Below are positions 1-7,698 of a stretch of 64,000 nucleotides of DNA, piece after piece; position 1 is the first letter of the stretch; each line of letters opens with the position of its first letter. The DNA lies in contig CANLZP010000002.1 of NCBI GenBank assembly GCA_947495695.1, positions 248,001 to 312,000 of the forward strand, read 5' to 3'. The position numbers and the translations under genes were made by a program. The notes below the pieces were generated by a model, which made no database searches, was not told where the DNA came from, and saw only the letters and a program-made list of their open reading frames with translations. This DNA comes from an uncultured Erythrobacter sp. Lineage in GTDB: Bacteria > Pseudomonadota > Alphaproteobacteria > Sphingomonadales > Sphingomonadaceae.

Positions 1-300
1 CTTTCTAAGCTCACCGCGCAGCTTCGGCCTGCGCAATACACCATATCGGCCAGCTATCTGGCAGGCGACATTGATGAAGATGAAGCCGCTCGCTTGTACG
101 AAAAGTACCGGCTCTCATCGCCCGAGCGCGCACGGCAGTCACTGCGTTTTGTCGACACATATCGCAGCTACATCATCAATTATGGGCTTGGCCTCGATAT
201 GGTTCGTGCCAGTGTAGAGGCAGCAGGACCCGATCAGGATGCGCGATGGGCACGGATGATTGAAATCCTCAGCGAGCCCACACTTCCATCCGATTTGTGA
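1..300 (+). CDS. C-terminal part of an unrecognised protein (5' end outside the window)
   Basis: The frame is open from base 1 to the TGA at 298-300, so the last 99 residues of a longer protein are visible. The fragment is mostly helical in character, with the charged stretch AGDIDEDEAARLYEKYRLSS followed by a segment rich in Arg, Tyr and Ile (RSYIINYGLGLDMVRASV) and a short acidic tail. I do not recognise a domain. No signal or membrane segment is visible in this part. It runs towards the convergent S9 peptidase gene, whose stop lies about 60 bases away. A TTG at 94 could act as an internal start, but the open frame upstream has the same codon character, so truncation by the window edge is the simpler reading. 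Confidence 0.7.
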   Translation, partial: LSKLTAQLRPAQYTISASYLAGDIDEDEAARLYEKYRLSSPERARQSLRFVDTYRSYIINYGLGLDMVRASVEAAGPDQDARWARMIEILSEPTLPSDL

Positions 301-358
301 TGCACCTCATTTTGCGATTTGCATCTCAATCAGATAGCCAGAGGCAGGCAGATACACG

Positions 359-2323
359 CTAGTCTGCTGGATTGTGCTTTTGCACAAAGGCCAACGAGGC
401 AGCGAGCATTTTTTGACGAGTCACCGATAGCGAGAGCCAATGGTCCTCGCCGTCAAGCGTCACCATTTCAAACGGCTTTTTCTCGTCTTTGAGCGCATCA
501 GCCATTTTCCTCGAGTGCTCGTAAGGAACAACCGTATCATCCTTGCCGTGGATCAATAGGATTGGCGCGTCGGCGCGCTCGGCAAAACGCTCCGGCGATA
601 CCTCGTCCCAAATGTCGGGGTCACCTAATTGCTCGCGCAGCGCGACTTTGGTTGTCTTTTGGCTACCGCTGGCCTGATAGTCCTCGCGGTACATGCGGCG
701 AATGTCGGTTACCGGTGCAACCGCCACAGCGCATTTGTAGATACCTTGCTGCAATGTAACGCCAGCCAGAGCCGCGTAACCACCATAGCTTGCACCAACG
801 ATACAGGCCCGATCTGGATCAATTATCCCCGCCTCTGCTAGCGCATTTAGTCCGTCAGATTTATCGGTCTGCATCTTGCGTCCCCACTCACCATAACCAG
901 CGATGCGAAAATCACCGTCGCGGTTGGTCGAGCCACGGAAATTTGGTTGGAAGACAGCGTAGCCGCGTGATGCGAATGCTTGAGCCCACCAATCGAAGCG
1001 CTCACGATCGGAACTGTGAGGACCGCCGTGTGGCAACATAACCAGAGGCAAATTCTTGGCCTCTATGCCCGGCGGGACAGTCAGAATTCCGTCCATTTCT
1101 AGGCCGTCAGAGGCAGTATATTCGAAGGTCGAGAATTTCCCGACATGCTTTGGCGCGATTTTCAGTCGCTCATACGCAAATGCGCTCGCTGCCAAGTTCT
1201 TCACATCGACCGTGAACCAGCTGCCACTGTCTTGGATGCCGGTTGTCCGAACAATCACATGGCTAAGGTCATTGCTCCAATCGATCATTCGCATGTCGTA
1301 ATTCTTGAATGCGGCCTGCACCTTGCGTACCGCATCGGCCATTTCGGCATTCTCGAACACTGGCTTTGGATTCTTGCCTTCGAGCAAATATCCGCTGAGG
1401 TAACCCGTAGAACGGTCAAAATAGAGTCGTTCAACATCAAGGTTATCAAGGAACAGTTCTGGCGTTCCGCCACCTACCGGCACTGTGTACCAACGCGACA
1501 CATTGTCTTCATCATATTCGAAATAGATGACAGATTGTCCGCCTGCACCAAGGCCGATCAAACCACTACGACCGCTTCTTGAACGACCTTCGACAATCTT
1601 CTTGCCTGCAGCGTTATCGATCTCCCACTTTCCGGTTTCGTCATCAATTGTAAAGGTGGCCGCAACATCGCCATTGGCATCGACGAGCCAATCGTTGTCC
1701 TTGCCCGGGCTGGCGGCTGGCGCGATGCGCTGGGTCGTGTAGTCTTGCAGATCGACACGATACAGAAATGGGCGGCCGTGATTGAAGCCATATTTGCCGC
1801 GCGCTCCTCGGAGCAATTCAATCGCACCAAAGAAGCCGTACCAGCGGCCGTCGATCTTTCTGACCCCGTAATTTCCGAACACGGCATCGACGATACCGCG
1901 ACGATTACTGAACATTGCCATGCCTTCCAATGACGGGTCGATCGGAATGATGACTGCGATTGAAAATTCGTGTTTGTCAGTCGTAAATCCATAACCCAAA
2001 TCTTCGGTAACGCTGTAGGTAAGCAAAATGCGATCTTCACCTACCCACTCAAAATTGCGTACCTTCATCTGATCAACATTGTTTGTTGAGATTGGCTTGT
2101 TATTGGCGTCGAATGCGACGAGCAGGCGCTTGCCGTTAACTGTCAGGAGCGCAGCAATACGCTGGCCAGAAGGTGACAGTGCTGCATCTTCGATTCCGGG
2201 CAATTCACCATATGCGCTAATCGGCGGCGGTTCGACAGCCTGAGCAGCAGCCGGCGCAGCCGCAGAAAAAAGCCCGAACAGCAAAGCGGCAACGATTAAA
2301 TGCAGCTTGCCTCGTAAAATCAT
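359..2323 (-). CDS. Secreted S9-family (prolyl oligopeptidase-like) serine peptidase
   Basis: This is a peptidase of the prolyl-oligopeptidase/acylaminoacyl-peptidase family, expected to cleave short peptides in the periplasm. I start it at the ATG at 2323 (654 aa) because GAGGAAG lies 4 bases upstream and translation then opens with a classic signal peptide (basic MILRGK, a hydrophobic core, then APAAAQA near residue 29); the longer frame to 2356 would bury that signal. Residues about 35-400 look like the beta-propeller domain. The C-terminal alpha/beta-hydrolase domain carries the nucleophile Ser512 in GASYGGYAAL, Asp596 in HGKDDTVVP and His628 in GEDHWLS, so the catalytic triad is complete. 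It is a single gene, divergent from smpB. The substrate is not predictable from the sequence. Confidence 0.9.
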   Translation of the reverse strand: MILRGKLHLIVAALLFGLFSAAAPAAAQAVEPPPISAYGELPGIEDAALSPSGQRIAALLTVNGKRLLVAFDANNKPISTNNVDQMKVRNFEWVGEDRILLTYSVTEDLGYGFTTDKHEFSIAVIIPIDPSLEGMAMFSNRRGIVDAVFGNYGVRKIDGRWYGFFGAIELLRGARGKYGFNHGRPFLYRVDLQDYTTQRIAPAASPGKDNDWLVDANGDVAATFTIDDETGKWEIDNAAGKKIVEGRSRSGRSGLIGLGAGGQSVIYFEYDEDNVSRWYTVPVGGGTPELFLDNLDVERLYFDRSTGYLSGYLLEGKNPKPVFENAEMADAVRKVQAAFKNYDMRMIDWSNDLSHVIVRTTGIQDSGSWFTVDVKNLAASAFAYERLKIAPKHVGKFSTFEYTASDGLEMDGILTVPPGIEAKNLPLVMLPHGGPHSSDRERFDWWAQAFASRGYAVFQPNFRGSTNRDGDFRIAGYGEWGRKMQTDKSDGLNALAEAGIIDPDRACIVGASYGGYAALAGVTLQQGIYKCAVAVAPVTDIRRMYREDYQASGSQKTTKVALREQLGDPDIWDEVSPERFAERADAPILLIHGKDDTVVPYEHSRKMADALKDEKKPFEMVTLDGEDHWLSLSVTRQKMLAASLAFVQKHNPAD

Positions 2324-2468
2324 ATTACTTCCTCGCCCCAGTTTCGACTTATCCATCTAGAAAGACTGCAATATAATCTTCTTGAAAACAACCGTAATAC
2401 TTTGCCATTCGGCTGATAGATGACGCACCTTTTCATTCTGTCTCTGATTGCGTAGAGGCGCTGGCACT

Positions 2469-2951
2469 ATGGCACGGCCCAAACCCAAGACCTTCGACAA
2501 GCAAAAGAGCGTGGCGGAAAACCGTCGCGCCCGGTACGACTATGCGATCGAGGACAAATTCGAGGCTGGTATCGCGCTGCATGGAACCGAAGTAAAAGCT
2601 TTGCGCGCCGGACAGGCCACTATTGCGGAAAGCTATGCCGAAGTGCGCGACGGGCAAGTGTGGTTGATTAACGCCAATATTCCCGAATTCAGCCATGGCA
2701 ATCGCAACAATCATGAGCCGCGCCGCCCGCGAAAATTGTTGCTCCACACTCGCGAGATCGACAAATTGTTTGGCGCAGTCGAGCGGAAGGGTATGACGCT
2801 TGTTCCGCTGTCTATCTATTTCAACGGCCAGGGCAGGGCCAAAGTTGAATTAGCCTTGGCCAAGGGCAAGCAAGCGCATGACAAGCGCCAGTCGATAAAG
2901 GAACGCGACTGGAAGCGCGATAAGGCCCGATTGATGCGCGAAAGTCGCTAA
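2469..2951 (+). CDS. smpB: SsrA-binding protein SmpB
   Basis: SmpB binds the tRNA-like domain of tmRNA and brings it to stalled ribosomes for trans-translation. The product is 160 aa, the usual family length. Family features visible include the start [20 protein letters not shown], the core [20 protein letters not shown], and the basic C-terminal tail ([20 protein letters not shown]) that reaches into the decoding centre. The ATG at 2469 is preferred to a TTG at 2448 because family members start at this point. It is followed after about 120 bases by the DUF2062 gene, an order common in sphingomonads. The tmRNA gene itself is not in the window. Confidence 0.97.
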   Translation: MARPKPKTFDKQKSVAENRRARYDYAIEDKFEAGIALHGTEVKALRAGQATIAESYAEVRDGQVWLINANIPEFSHGNRNNHEPRRPRKLLLHTREIDKLFGAVERKGMTLVPLSIYFNGQGRAKVELALAKGKQAHDKRQSIKERDWKRDKARLMRESR

Positions 2952-2974
2952 TTCAGCTGTCGGTCACCCTCGGC

Positions 2975-3073
2975 ATGCTACTCATGTCGATCATGATGAC
3001 CATTCCGCCGATATTTCGCGACAAATACTTGCGTATGCGCGCGCGGACGAGCAAGGCTTTGAGCGTGTTATGA
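2975..3073 (+). CDS. Possible 32-aa membrane leader peptide overlapping the next gene
   Basis: A short frame starts at ATG 2975, encodes 32 residues with a Met/Leu/Ile-rich hydrophobic start followed by a strongly basic half, and ends in a TGA that overlaps the ATG of the DUF2062 gene (ATGA). The overlap is what draws attention: such arrangements often couple translation. Nothing else supports it: there is no clear ribosome binding site and no recognisable homology. It may be chance in the smpB-DUF2062 gap. Confidence 0.2.
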   Translation: MLLMSIMMTIPPIFRDKYLRMRARTSKALSVL

Positions 3074-3657
3074 GCTCTATTCGATCAAAAACCTGGCTGG
3101 CGGATACCCTCCGTAAATATATGCCCAAGCGTGAGGAAATGGCGCGCAACAAATATCTTGCGCCAATTGCGCACAGATTTTTGTCTCCAGAGCTGTGGCG
3201 GTTCACCCGACGCTCGGTCCCGCGCGGTGTGGCATTGGGGCTGTTTGCGGCGTTTATCGTGCCACTTGGCCAGATCTTTTTGGCGGCGTTCCTGGCTTTG
3301 CCGGCCAGAGCCAATGTGCCGCTGTCCGCCGCTGTTACCTTTGTCACCAACCCCTTCACCTTTCCGTTTTGGATCGTGGTTGCAAAAGAGGTGGGCGAGT
3401 TGACGCTCAACATCGATGCTGCGGTAGGCCCCGGCGCTGCCGAACAATTGGCTGACGATCGCGGCATTTTGGCGACGACGTTTGAACTGGCCGGTGTGAC
3501 CGCATTTGGCTTTGTAACTTTGGCGATAGTCTCTTCGGCGGTTGGTTATCTGCTGGCCAGCTTCTTCTGGCGGTTTCGGGTTGCTCGAAAGCGCAAGCGA
3601 AGACTCCGCTTGCTGGAAGCGCGGCTGGATAAACGGTTGGGCACAAGCGAGACATGA
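3070..3657 (+). CDS. DUF2062 domain membrane protein
   Basis: A 195-aa inner-membrane protein of the DUF2062 family, whose biochemical role is unknown. After a basic N-terminal region (residues 1-50) there are hydrophobic segments around 53-80 (GVALGLFAAFIVPLGQIFLA), about 83-110 with the family motif TNPFTFPFWIVV, and 150-178 near the C terminus, followed by an Arg/Lys-rich tail. The start ATG overlaps the stop of a possible short upstream frame. The gene lies between smpB and cckA, and its stop is 7 bases before the cckA start, so the two are probably co-transcribed. Nothing in the sequence links it to CckA signalling beyond position. Confidence 0.85.
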   Translation: MSSIRSKTWLADTLRKYMPKREEMARNKYLAPIAHRFLSPELWRFTRRSVPRGVALGLFAAFIVPLGQIFLAAFLALPARANVPLSAAVTFVTNPFTFPFWIVVAKEVGELTLNIDAAVGPGAAEQLADDRGILATTFELAGVTAFGFVTLAIVSSAVGYLLASFFWRFRVARKRKRRLRLLEARLDKRLGTSET

Positions 3658-3664
3658 GCCTTTC

Positions 3665-6151
3665 ATGAAAACTTTGGCGCTTGAGGGGAGCGGTCGACCA
3701 GCCATGTTGATGGGCGGCATTGCCGTCGCGATGCTGGTCAGCGGCATTGTCTTGTGGGCGGTCACGGGTGAGTGGATTTTGGTGTTGGCCTATCTGTTGG
3801 GTCTGGCCGTTCTGCTTGGTGCAGGCCTTGCTGCTGAACGCATGAAGACTGGGCAGACCACCGAAGTTTTGGCCTCGCCAGACTGGTCGGTGACGGTGGC
3901 CGCAATCGAACAACCCGGCGTCGGGATTGCGATCACTGACCGCGCCAATCGTTTGACTTGCGCCAGTACAGCCTATGCAGAATGGTTCGGTATAGCCAAT
4001 GCTCCGCCCAATTTGCCATTTGATCGTAAGGGGTTGGAGGCTCTAACTTTGCTGGCCCGGCAGGCGTGGCGCGATGGATATGCCATTGCCGAAGAGTTGG
4101 GAGATGGCTCTCATCCCAGCGACAGCGAAACGCACAAATCTGGCGCCAAGCGCTGGCGGGTCCAAGCAGAGCGTGCAGGGCGAGGTGATGATCACCTGAT
4201 TTGGCGATTTGTACCGATTGAGCCTGAAGTCGCTGATACGTTGAAAAGCTATGACGTGACCGGTCCTTTTGGCCGAATGCTGACCCGGGCCGGCATAGAG
4301 GCAGCCATCACCAATCCCGATGGCATTATCAAGAGCGCAAGCGCTGGATTCGCAGAGCGAGCAGCGGGCGATGGCAAGGCGACTTTGGTCGGGCAGGACT
4401 TCGTGTCCTTCCTGCGCTCCGATGATCGCGATCGTATATTCTTTTCCCGAGAGGGTAGGGGCGGTGCACCGCAAACTTTGATCCATATCGGTCTGGACGA
4501 TCCCGATCTGCCATCCCCTCATGGTCCTGATGAAGCACAATCTCTTATGCTGCTGGTGGATGGCGGCGTTGGCATTGGCGGCGGCTGGGATGGATCCTCG
4601 CAAGCCGGCGTTGCTCAACTGGAGGCTTTGTTAGGCCAATTGCCCTTGGGTCTGGCGATGACCGACCGCGACGGACGTTTTCTGTTCGGAAATGATGCCT
4701 TCCTTCGCTCGGTTGAGCGCGAAGGGAAGGGATTGCCAGCATTCCCAACCGATCTGGTCGTGCATGAAGACAAGGCAGCATTGTCCGATGCGGTGCGGCG
4801 CCATGGTCGAGGCCCGGCAACCAATGGCGACATGGCGATCCGCATGGCTCCGCGTCCAGACGAGCCTGTCTCGCTCGGCCTATCGGGCGTGCGCGGTCTC
4901 GGAGAAGCCTCTGTCCTGCTCAGCCTGTCCGATTCCAGTGAGGAAACGCAGCTCAAACGGCAGGTTGCACAGGCCACCAAGATGCAAGCGGTCGGCCAAT
5001 TGGCTGGCGGGGTCGCGCATGATTTCAACAATGTCCTGACCGCAATTATCGGCACATGCGATCTGATGCTGCTGCGCCATACGCCGGGTGACAGCGACTA
5101 TGACGACATCCAACAGATTCGCGCCAACTCAAACCGGGCGGCCGCGTTGACGCGCCAATTGTTGGCATTCTCGCGCCAGCAAACTCTGCGTCCAGAGATT
5201 ATCCAATTGCCCGATGTTGTCAGCGAAGTAGGGCCGCTGATCTCGCGCCTATTGGGCGAGAAGATCGACTATCAGGTCAAGCATGATCGCGATCTGGGGC
5301 CGGTAAGGGCCGATCCTCAGCAACTTGAGCAGGTCATTATGAACCTTGCGGTCAACGCCCGCGATGCCATCCAATCCAATGGCGATGGAACCGGGCAGAT
5401 TGCCCTTTCCACCCGACATCTGAGCGCTCGTGAAGTGGCTCGGATGCGGTCCGATATTCTACCCTCGGCGGATTACACTGTGTTGGTGGTGCAGGATACC
5501 GGTGGTGGTATTCCGGCAGAGGCTTTGCCCAAGCTGTTCGAACCGTTCTTTACCACTAAGGAGCAGGGCAAGGGCACAGGGCTGGGTCTGTCGACCGCCT
5601 ATGGTATCGTCAAACAGTCGGGCGGCTTTATCTTTGCCAGCAATGTCGAGGACGAAAATGGCGAGCCCACGGGTGCCCAATTCACCGTCTATCTCCCCGT
5701 GCATAAAGGCGAAATGCCCAAGAAGGCGATCGAAGCGACGATAGAACAGTCGAGCGAATGGTCTGTCGGTGGCCGTATCTTGCTGGTTGAAGATGAGGAT
5801 ATGGTTCGCGCTGTGGCGCAACGCGCCCTGTCGCGGGCGGGCTATGAGGTGACGGCCTGCAGCGATGGTGAAGAAGGCTTGGCTGAAATCACCAATGGGA
5901 GCGAGTTCGATCTGATCGTCAGTGATGTCGTGATGCCCGGAATGGATGGGCCGACAATGGCGCGCGGGATCAGACAGCTTCAACCCGATATCCCGATCCT
6001 GTTCATGTCCGGCTATGCTGAGGAACAGTTGCGCAAGGACATCGACATTCCCAATATGCACTTCATTCCCAAGCCATTTTCCGTGCAGGAAATTGGGGAC
6101 CGAGTGGCACTGGTGATGCGGGGCGCCGCGGCGCAGACCGACGAGAGTTAA
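3665..6151 (+). CDS. cckA: Hybrid sensor histidine kinase CckA
   Basis: CckA is the membrane hybrid kinase at the head of the alphaproteobacterial cell-cycle circuit. It passes phosphate through ChpT to CtrA and CpdR, and reverses the flow as a phosphatase. The ATG at 3665 gives 828 aa and places two membrane segments at about residues 15-60. Two PAS-like sensor regions follow (about 80-200 and 310-430). The kinase core has the phosphoacceptor His452 in GGVAHDFNNVLTA, then an ATPase domain with N-box VNARDA and G-boxes DTGGGIP and GKGTGLGLST. The C-terminal receiver domain carries the phosphoacceptor Asp754 in SDVVMPGMDG. All catalytic motifs are intact. It is co-oriented with the DUF2062 gene. 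ChpT and CtrA are not in this window, but a CpdR-type target lies at 14.3-14.7 kb. Confidence 0.95.
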   Translation: MKTLALEGSGRPAMLMGGIAVAMLVSGIVLWAVTGEWILVLAYLLGLAVLLGAGLAAERMKTGQTTEVLASPDWSVTVAAIEQPGVGIAITDRANRLTCASTAYAEWFGIANAPPNLPFDRKGLEALTLLARQAWRDGYAIAEELGDGSHPSDSETHKSGAKRWRVQAERAGRGDDHLIWRFVPIEPEVADTLKSYDVTGPFGRMLTRAGIEAAITNPDGIIKSASAGFAERAAGDGKATLVGQDFVSFLRSDDRDRIFFSREGRGGAPQTLIHIGLDDPDLPSPHGPDEAQSLMLLVDGGVGIGGGWDGSSQAGVAQLEALLGQLPLGLAMTDRDGRFLFGNDAFLRSVEREGKGLPAFPTDLVVHEDKAALSDAVRRHGRGPATNGDMAIRMAPRPDEPVSLGLSGVRGLGEASVLLSLSDSSEETQLKRQVAQATKMQAVGQLAGGVAHDFNNVLTAIIGTCDLMLLRHTPGDSDYDDIQQIRANSNRAAALTRQLLAFSRQQTLRPEIIQLPDVVSEVGPLISRLLGEKIDYQVKHDRDLGPVRADPQQLEQVIMNLAVNARDAIQSNGDGTGQIALSTRHLSAREVARMRSDILPSADYTVLVVQDTGGGIPAEALPKLFEPFFTTKEQGKGTGLGLSTAYGIVKQSGGFIFASNVEDENGEPTGAQFTVYLPVHKGEMPKKAIEATIEQSSEWSVGGRILLVEDEDMVRAVAQRALSRAGYEVTACSDGEEGLAEITNGSEFDLIVSDVVMPGMDGPTMARGIRQLQPDIPILFMSGYAEEQLRKDIDIPNMHFIPKPFSVQEIGDRVALVMRGAAAQTDES

Positions 6152-6230
6152 CAACAGGGTTGGCGCTATCGCAGCCAGGGCGAAAGACCGTTCCGAGCGA
6201 CCTTTGCACTCCACTTGTGAAAAATAATTC

Positions 6231-6245
6231 GTTCCCCACTTGTTC
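6231..6245 (+). promoter_or_regulatory. LexA (SOS) box upstream of recA
   Basis: The direct repeat GTTC-N7-GTTC reads GTTCCCCACTTGTTC and lies about 90 bases before the recA ATG. This is the known LexA recognition pattern of alphaproteobacteria. A site differing at one base stands in front of uvrD at 25463-25477 on the other strand, which supports both calls. Confidence 0.85.
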
Positions 6246-6256
6246 TCATGGAACAA
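6240..6256. promoter_or_regulatory. Palindrome overlapping the recA SOS box
   Basis: The second half of the LexA box is also the left arm of a perfect inverted repeat, TTGTTC-N5-GAACAA. It adds a GAAC half-site in the opposite orientation. It may extend LexA binding or bind another regulator, or it may be incidental. Confidence 0.4.
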
Positions 6257-6333
6257 ATCAGATACATACTGTTTCCACAAGGGGGCGGTTTAAAACTCTG
6301 TCATGCCCCTAGGCAAGCGAAGGAGGCCATGCG

Positions 6334-7398
6334 ATGGCGACGAATCTCAAGCTGGTAGAAAAGGAAAAATCCGTGGATCGTCAAAAGGCGCTTGATGCTG
6401 CGCTTGCCCAGATAGACCGGGCATTCGGCAAAGGCTCAGCGATGAAGCTGGGTTCCAAGGAAGCGATGAATGTCGAATCGATTTCGACTGGCTCGCTTGG
6501 CCTTGATATCGCTCTGGGTATTGGTGGCTTGCCCAAGGGGCGGGTGGTCGAGGTTTACGGCCCTGAAAGTTCAGGCAAAACCACTTTGGCTCTGCATGTC
6601 ATTGCTGAAGCGCAAAAGGCTGGCGGCACCGCGGCATTTGTTGATGCCGAACACGCGCTGGACCCTGTTTATGCAAAGAAGTTGGGCGTCGATATTGACG
6701 AGCTGATTATTTCTCAGCCTGACACGGGTGAACAAGCGCTGGAGATTACCGATACGTTGGTGCGCTCAAATGCGATTGACATTCTGGTGGTTGATTCCGT
6801 TGCTGCGCTGGTGCCTCGCGCTGAAATCGAAGGCGAAATGGGCGATTCCCATGTCGGGCTTCAGGCGCGTTTGATGTCGCAAAGCCTTCGGAAGCTGACC
6901 GGTTCAATCAATCGTTCCAAATGCATGGTGATCTTCATCAACCAACTGCGCATGAAGATTGGCGTGATGTATGGCAATCCCGAGGTTACCTCTGGTGGTA
7001 ATGCGCTGAAGTTTTATGCTTCTGTTCGTCTCGACATTCGCCGCACCGGTCAGATCAAGGATCGTGACGAAGTGGTTGGCAACTCGACCCGCGTCAAAGT
7101 GGTCAAGAACAAGGTCGCACCGCCCTTCAAGCAGGTTGAGTTCGACATCATGTACGGAGAAGGGATTTCCAAGATTGGCGAGATCCTTGATCTGGGAGTG
7201 AAGGCCGACCTGGTTGAGAAATCGGGTAGCTGGTTCTCGTATGACAGCATCCGTATTGGACAGGGTCGCGAAAATGCGAAAACCTATCTCAAAGAAAACC
7301 CCGAAATTTGCGCCAAGTTGGAAGCCGCCATCCGCGGCCGCACCGACGAGGTGGCCGAGGAGATGATGGCAGGACCGGACGCGGAACCTGACGCATAA
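6334..7398 (+). CDS. recA: Recombinase RecA
   Basis: RecA forms filaments on single-stranded DNA, drives strand exchange and triggers LexA self-cleavage. The 354-aa product has the usual length. The Walker A motif GPESSGKT is at residues 76-83, Walker B is [15 protein letters not shown], the L1/L2 DNA-binding region includes the conserved [17 protein letters not shown], and the C-terminal tail is acidic ([13 protein letters not shown]). The ATG follows an AAGGAGG ribosome binding site. An SOS box about 90 bases upstream indicates LexA control. A hairpin followed by T residues closes the gene, so it is probably monocistronic, with alaS next on the same strand. Confidence 0.98.
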   Translation: MATNLKLVEKEKSVDRQKALDAALAQIDRAFGKGSAMKLGSKEAMNVESISTGSLGLDIALGIGGLPKGRVVEVYGPESSGKTTLALHVIAEAQKAGGTAAFVDAEHALDPVYAKKLGVDIDELIISQPDTGEQALEITDTLVRSNAIDILVVDSVAALVPRAEIEGEMGDSHVGLQARLMSQSLRKLTGSINRSKCMVIFINQLRMKIGVMYGNPEVTSGGNALKFYASVRLDIRRTGQIKDRDEVVGNSTRVKVVKNKVAPPFKQVEFDIMYGEGISKIGEILDLGVKADLVEKSGSWFSYDSIRIGQGRENAKTYLKENPEICAKLEAAIRGRTDEVAEEMMAGPDAEPDA

Positions 7399-7437
7399 CC
7401 TCAAGCGGGCGCAAGTTGCTGCCCGAAAGAACGGAAC

Positions 7438-7478
7438 GCCGGCGTGTGCACCCTGATCGGGAGCTGCGCCGGCTTTTC
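7438..7478 (+). terminator. Likely Rho-independent terminator of recA
   Basis: GCCGGCG (7438-7444) and CGCCGGC (7467-7473) form a 7-bp GC stem with a 22-base loop, followed by TTTTCGTTT. The loop is long for a terminator, so confidence is moderate. Confidence 0.5.
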
Positions 7479-7698
7479 GTTTGGAACCGACATTTCGTTC
7501 GGAGCGAGCTTTCCATCTAGCGCCGGCTGAACGGACGAATTTTTGTACTATCTCACTCAGTCTGGCGCTCGGCTTTCCGGCCAAATCCTATGGGAGATGC
7601 TTGCCCGAGCCGCCAAATGCGCTTCTAATCACAAATGACTGCGTATTGCGGAGCAATCACCGCTTGTCGGTGAGGTCAGGATTGCTTACCTGCGATGC
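7479..7698. other. recA-alaS intergenic stretch
   Basis: About 220 bases between the recA terminator and the alaS start. I see no gene, no tRNA and no convincing regulator site. The alaS promoter must lie here, but no clear -35/-10 pair stands out. No T-box is expected in this group and none is seen. Confidence 0.4.
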
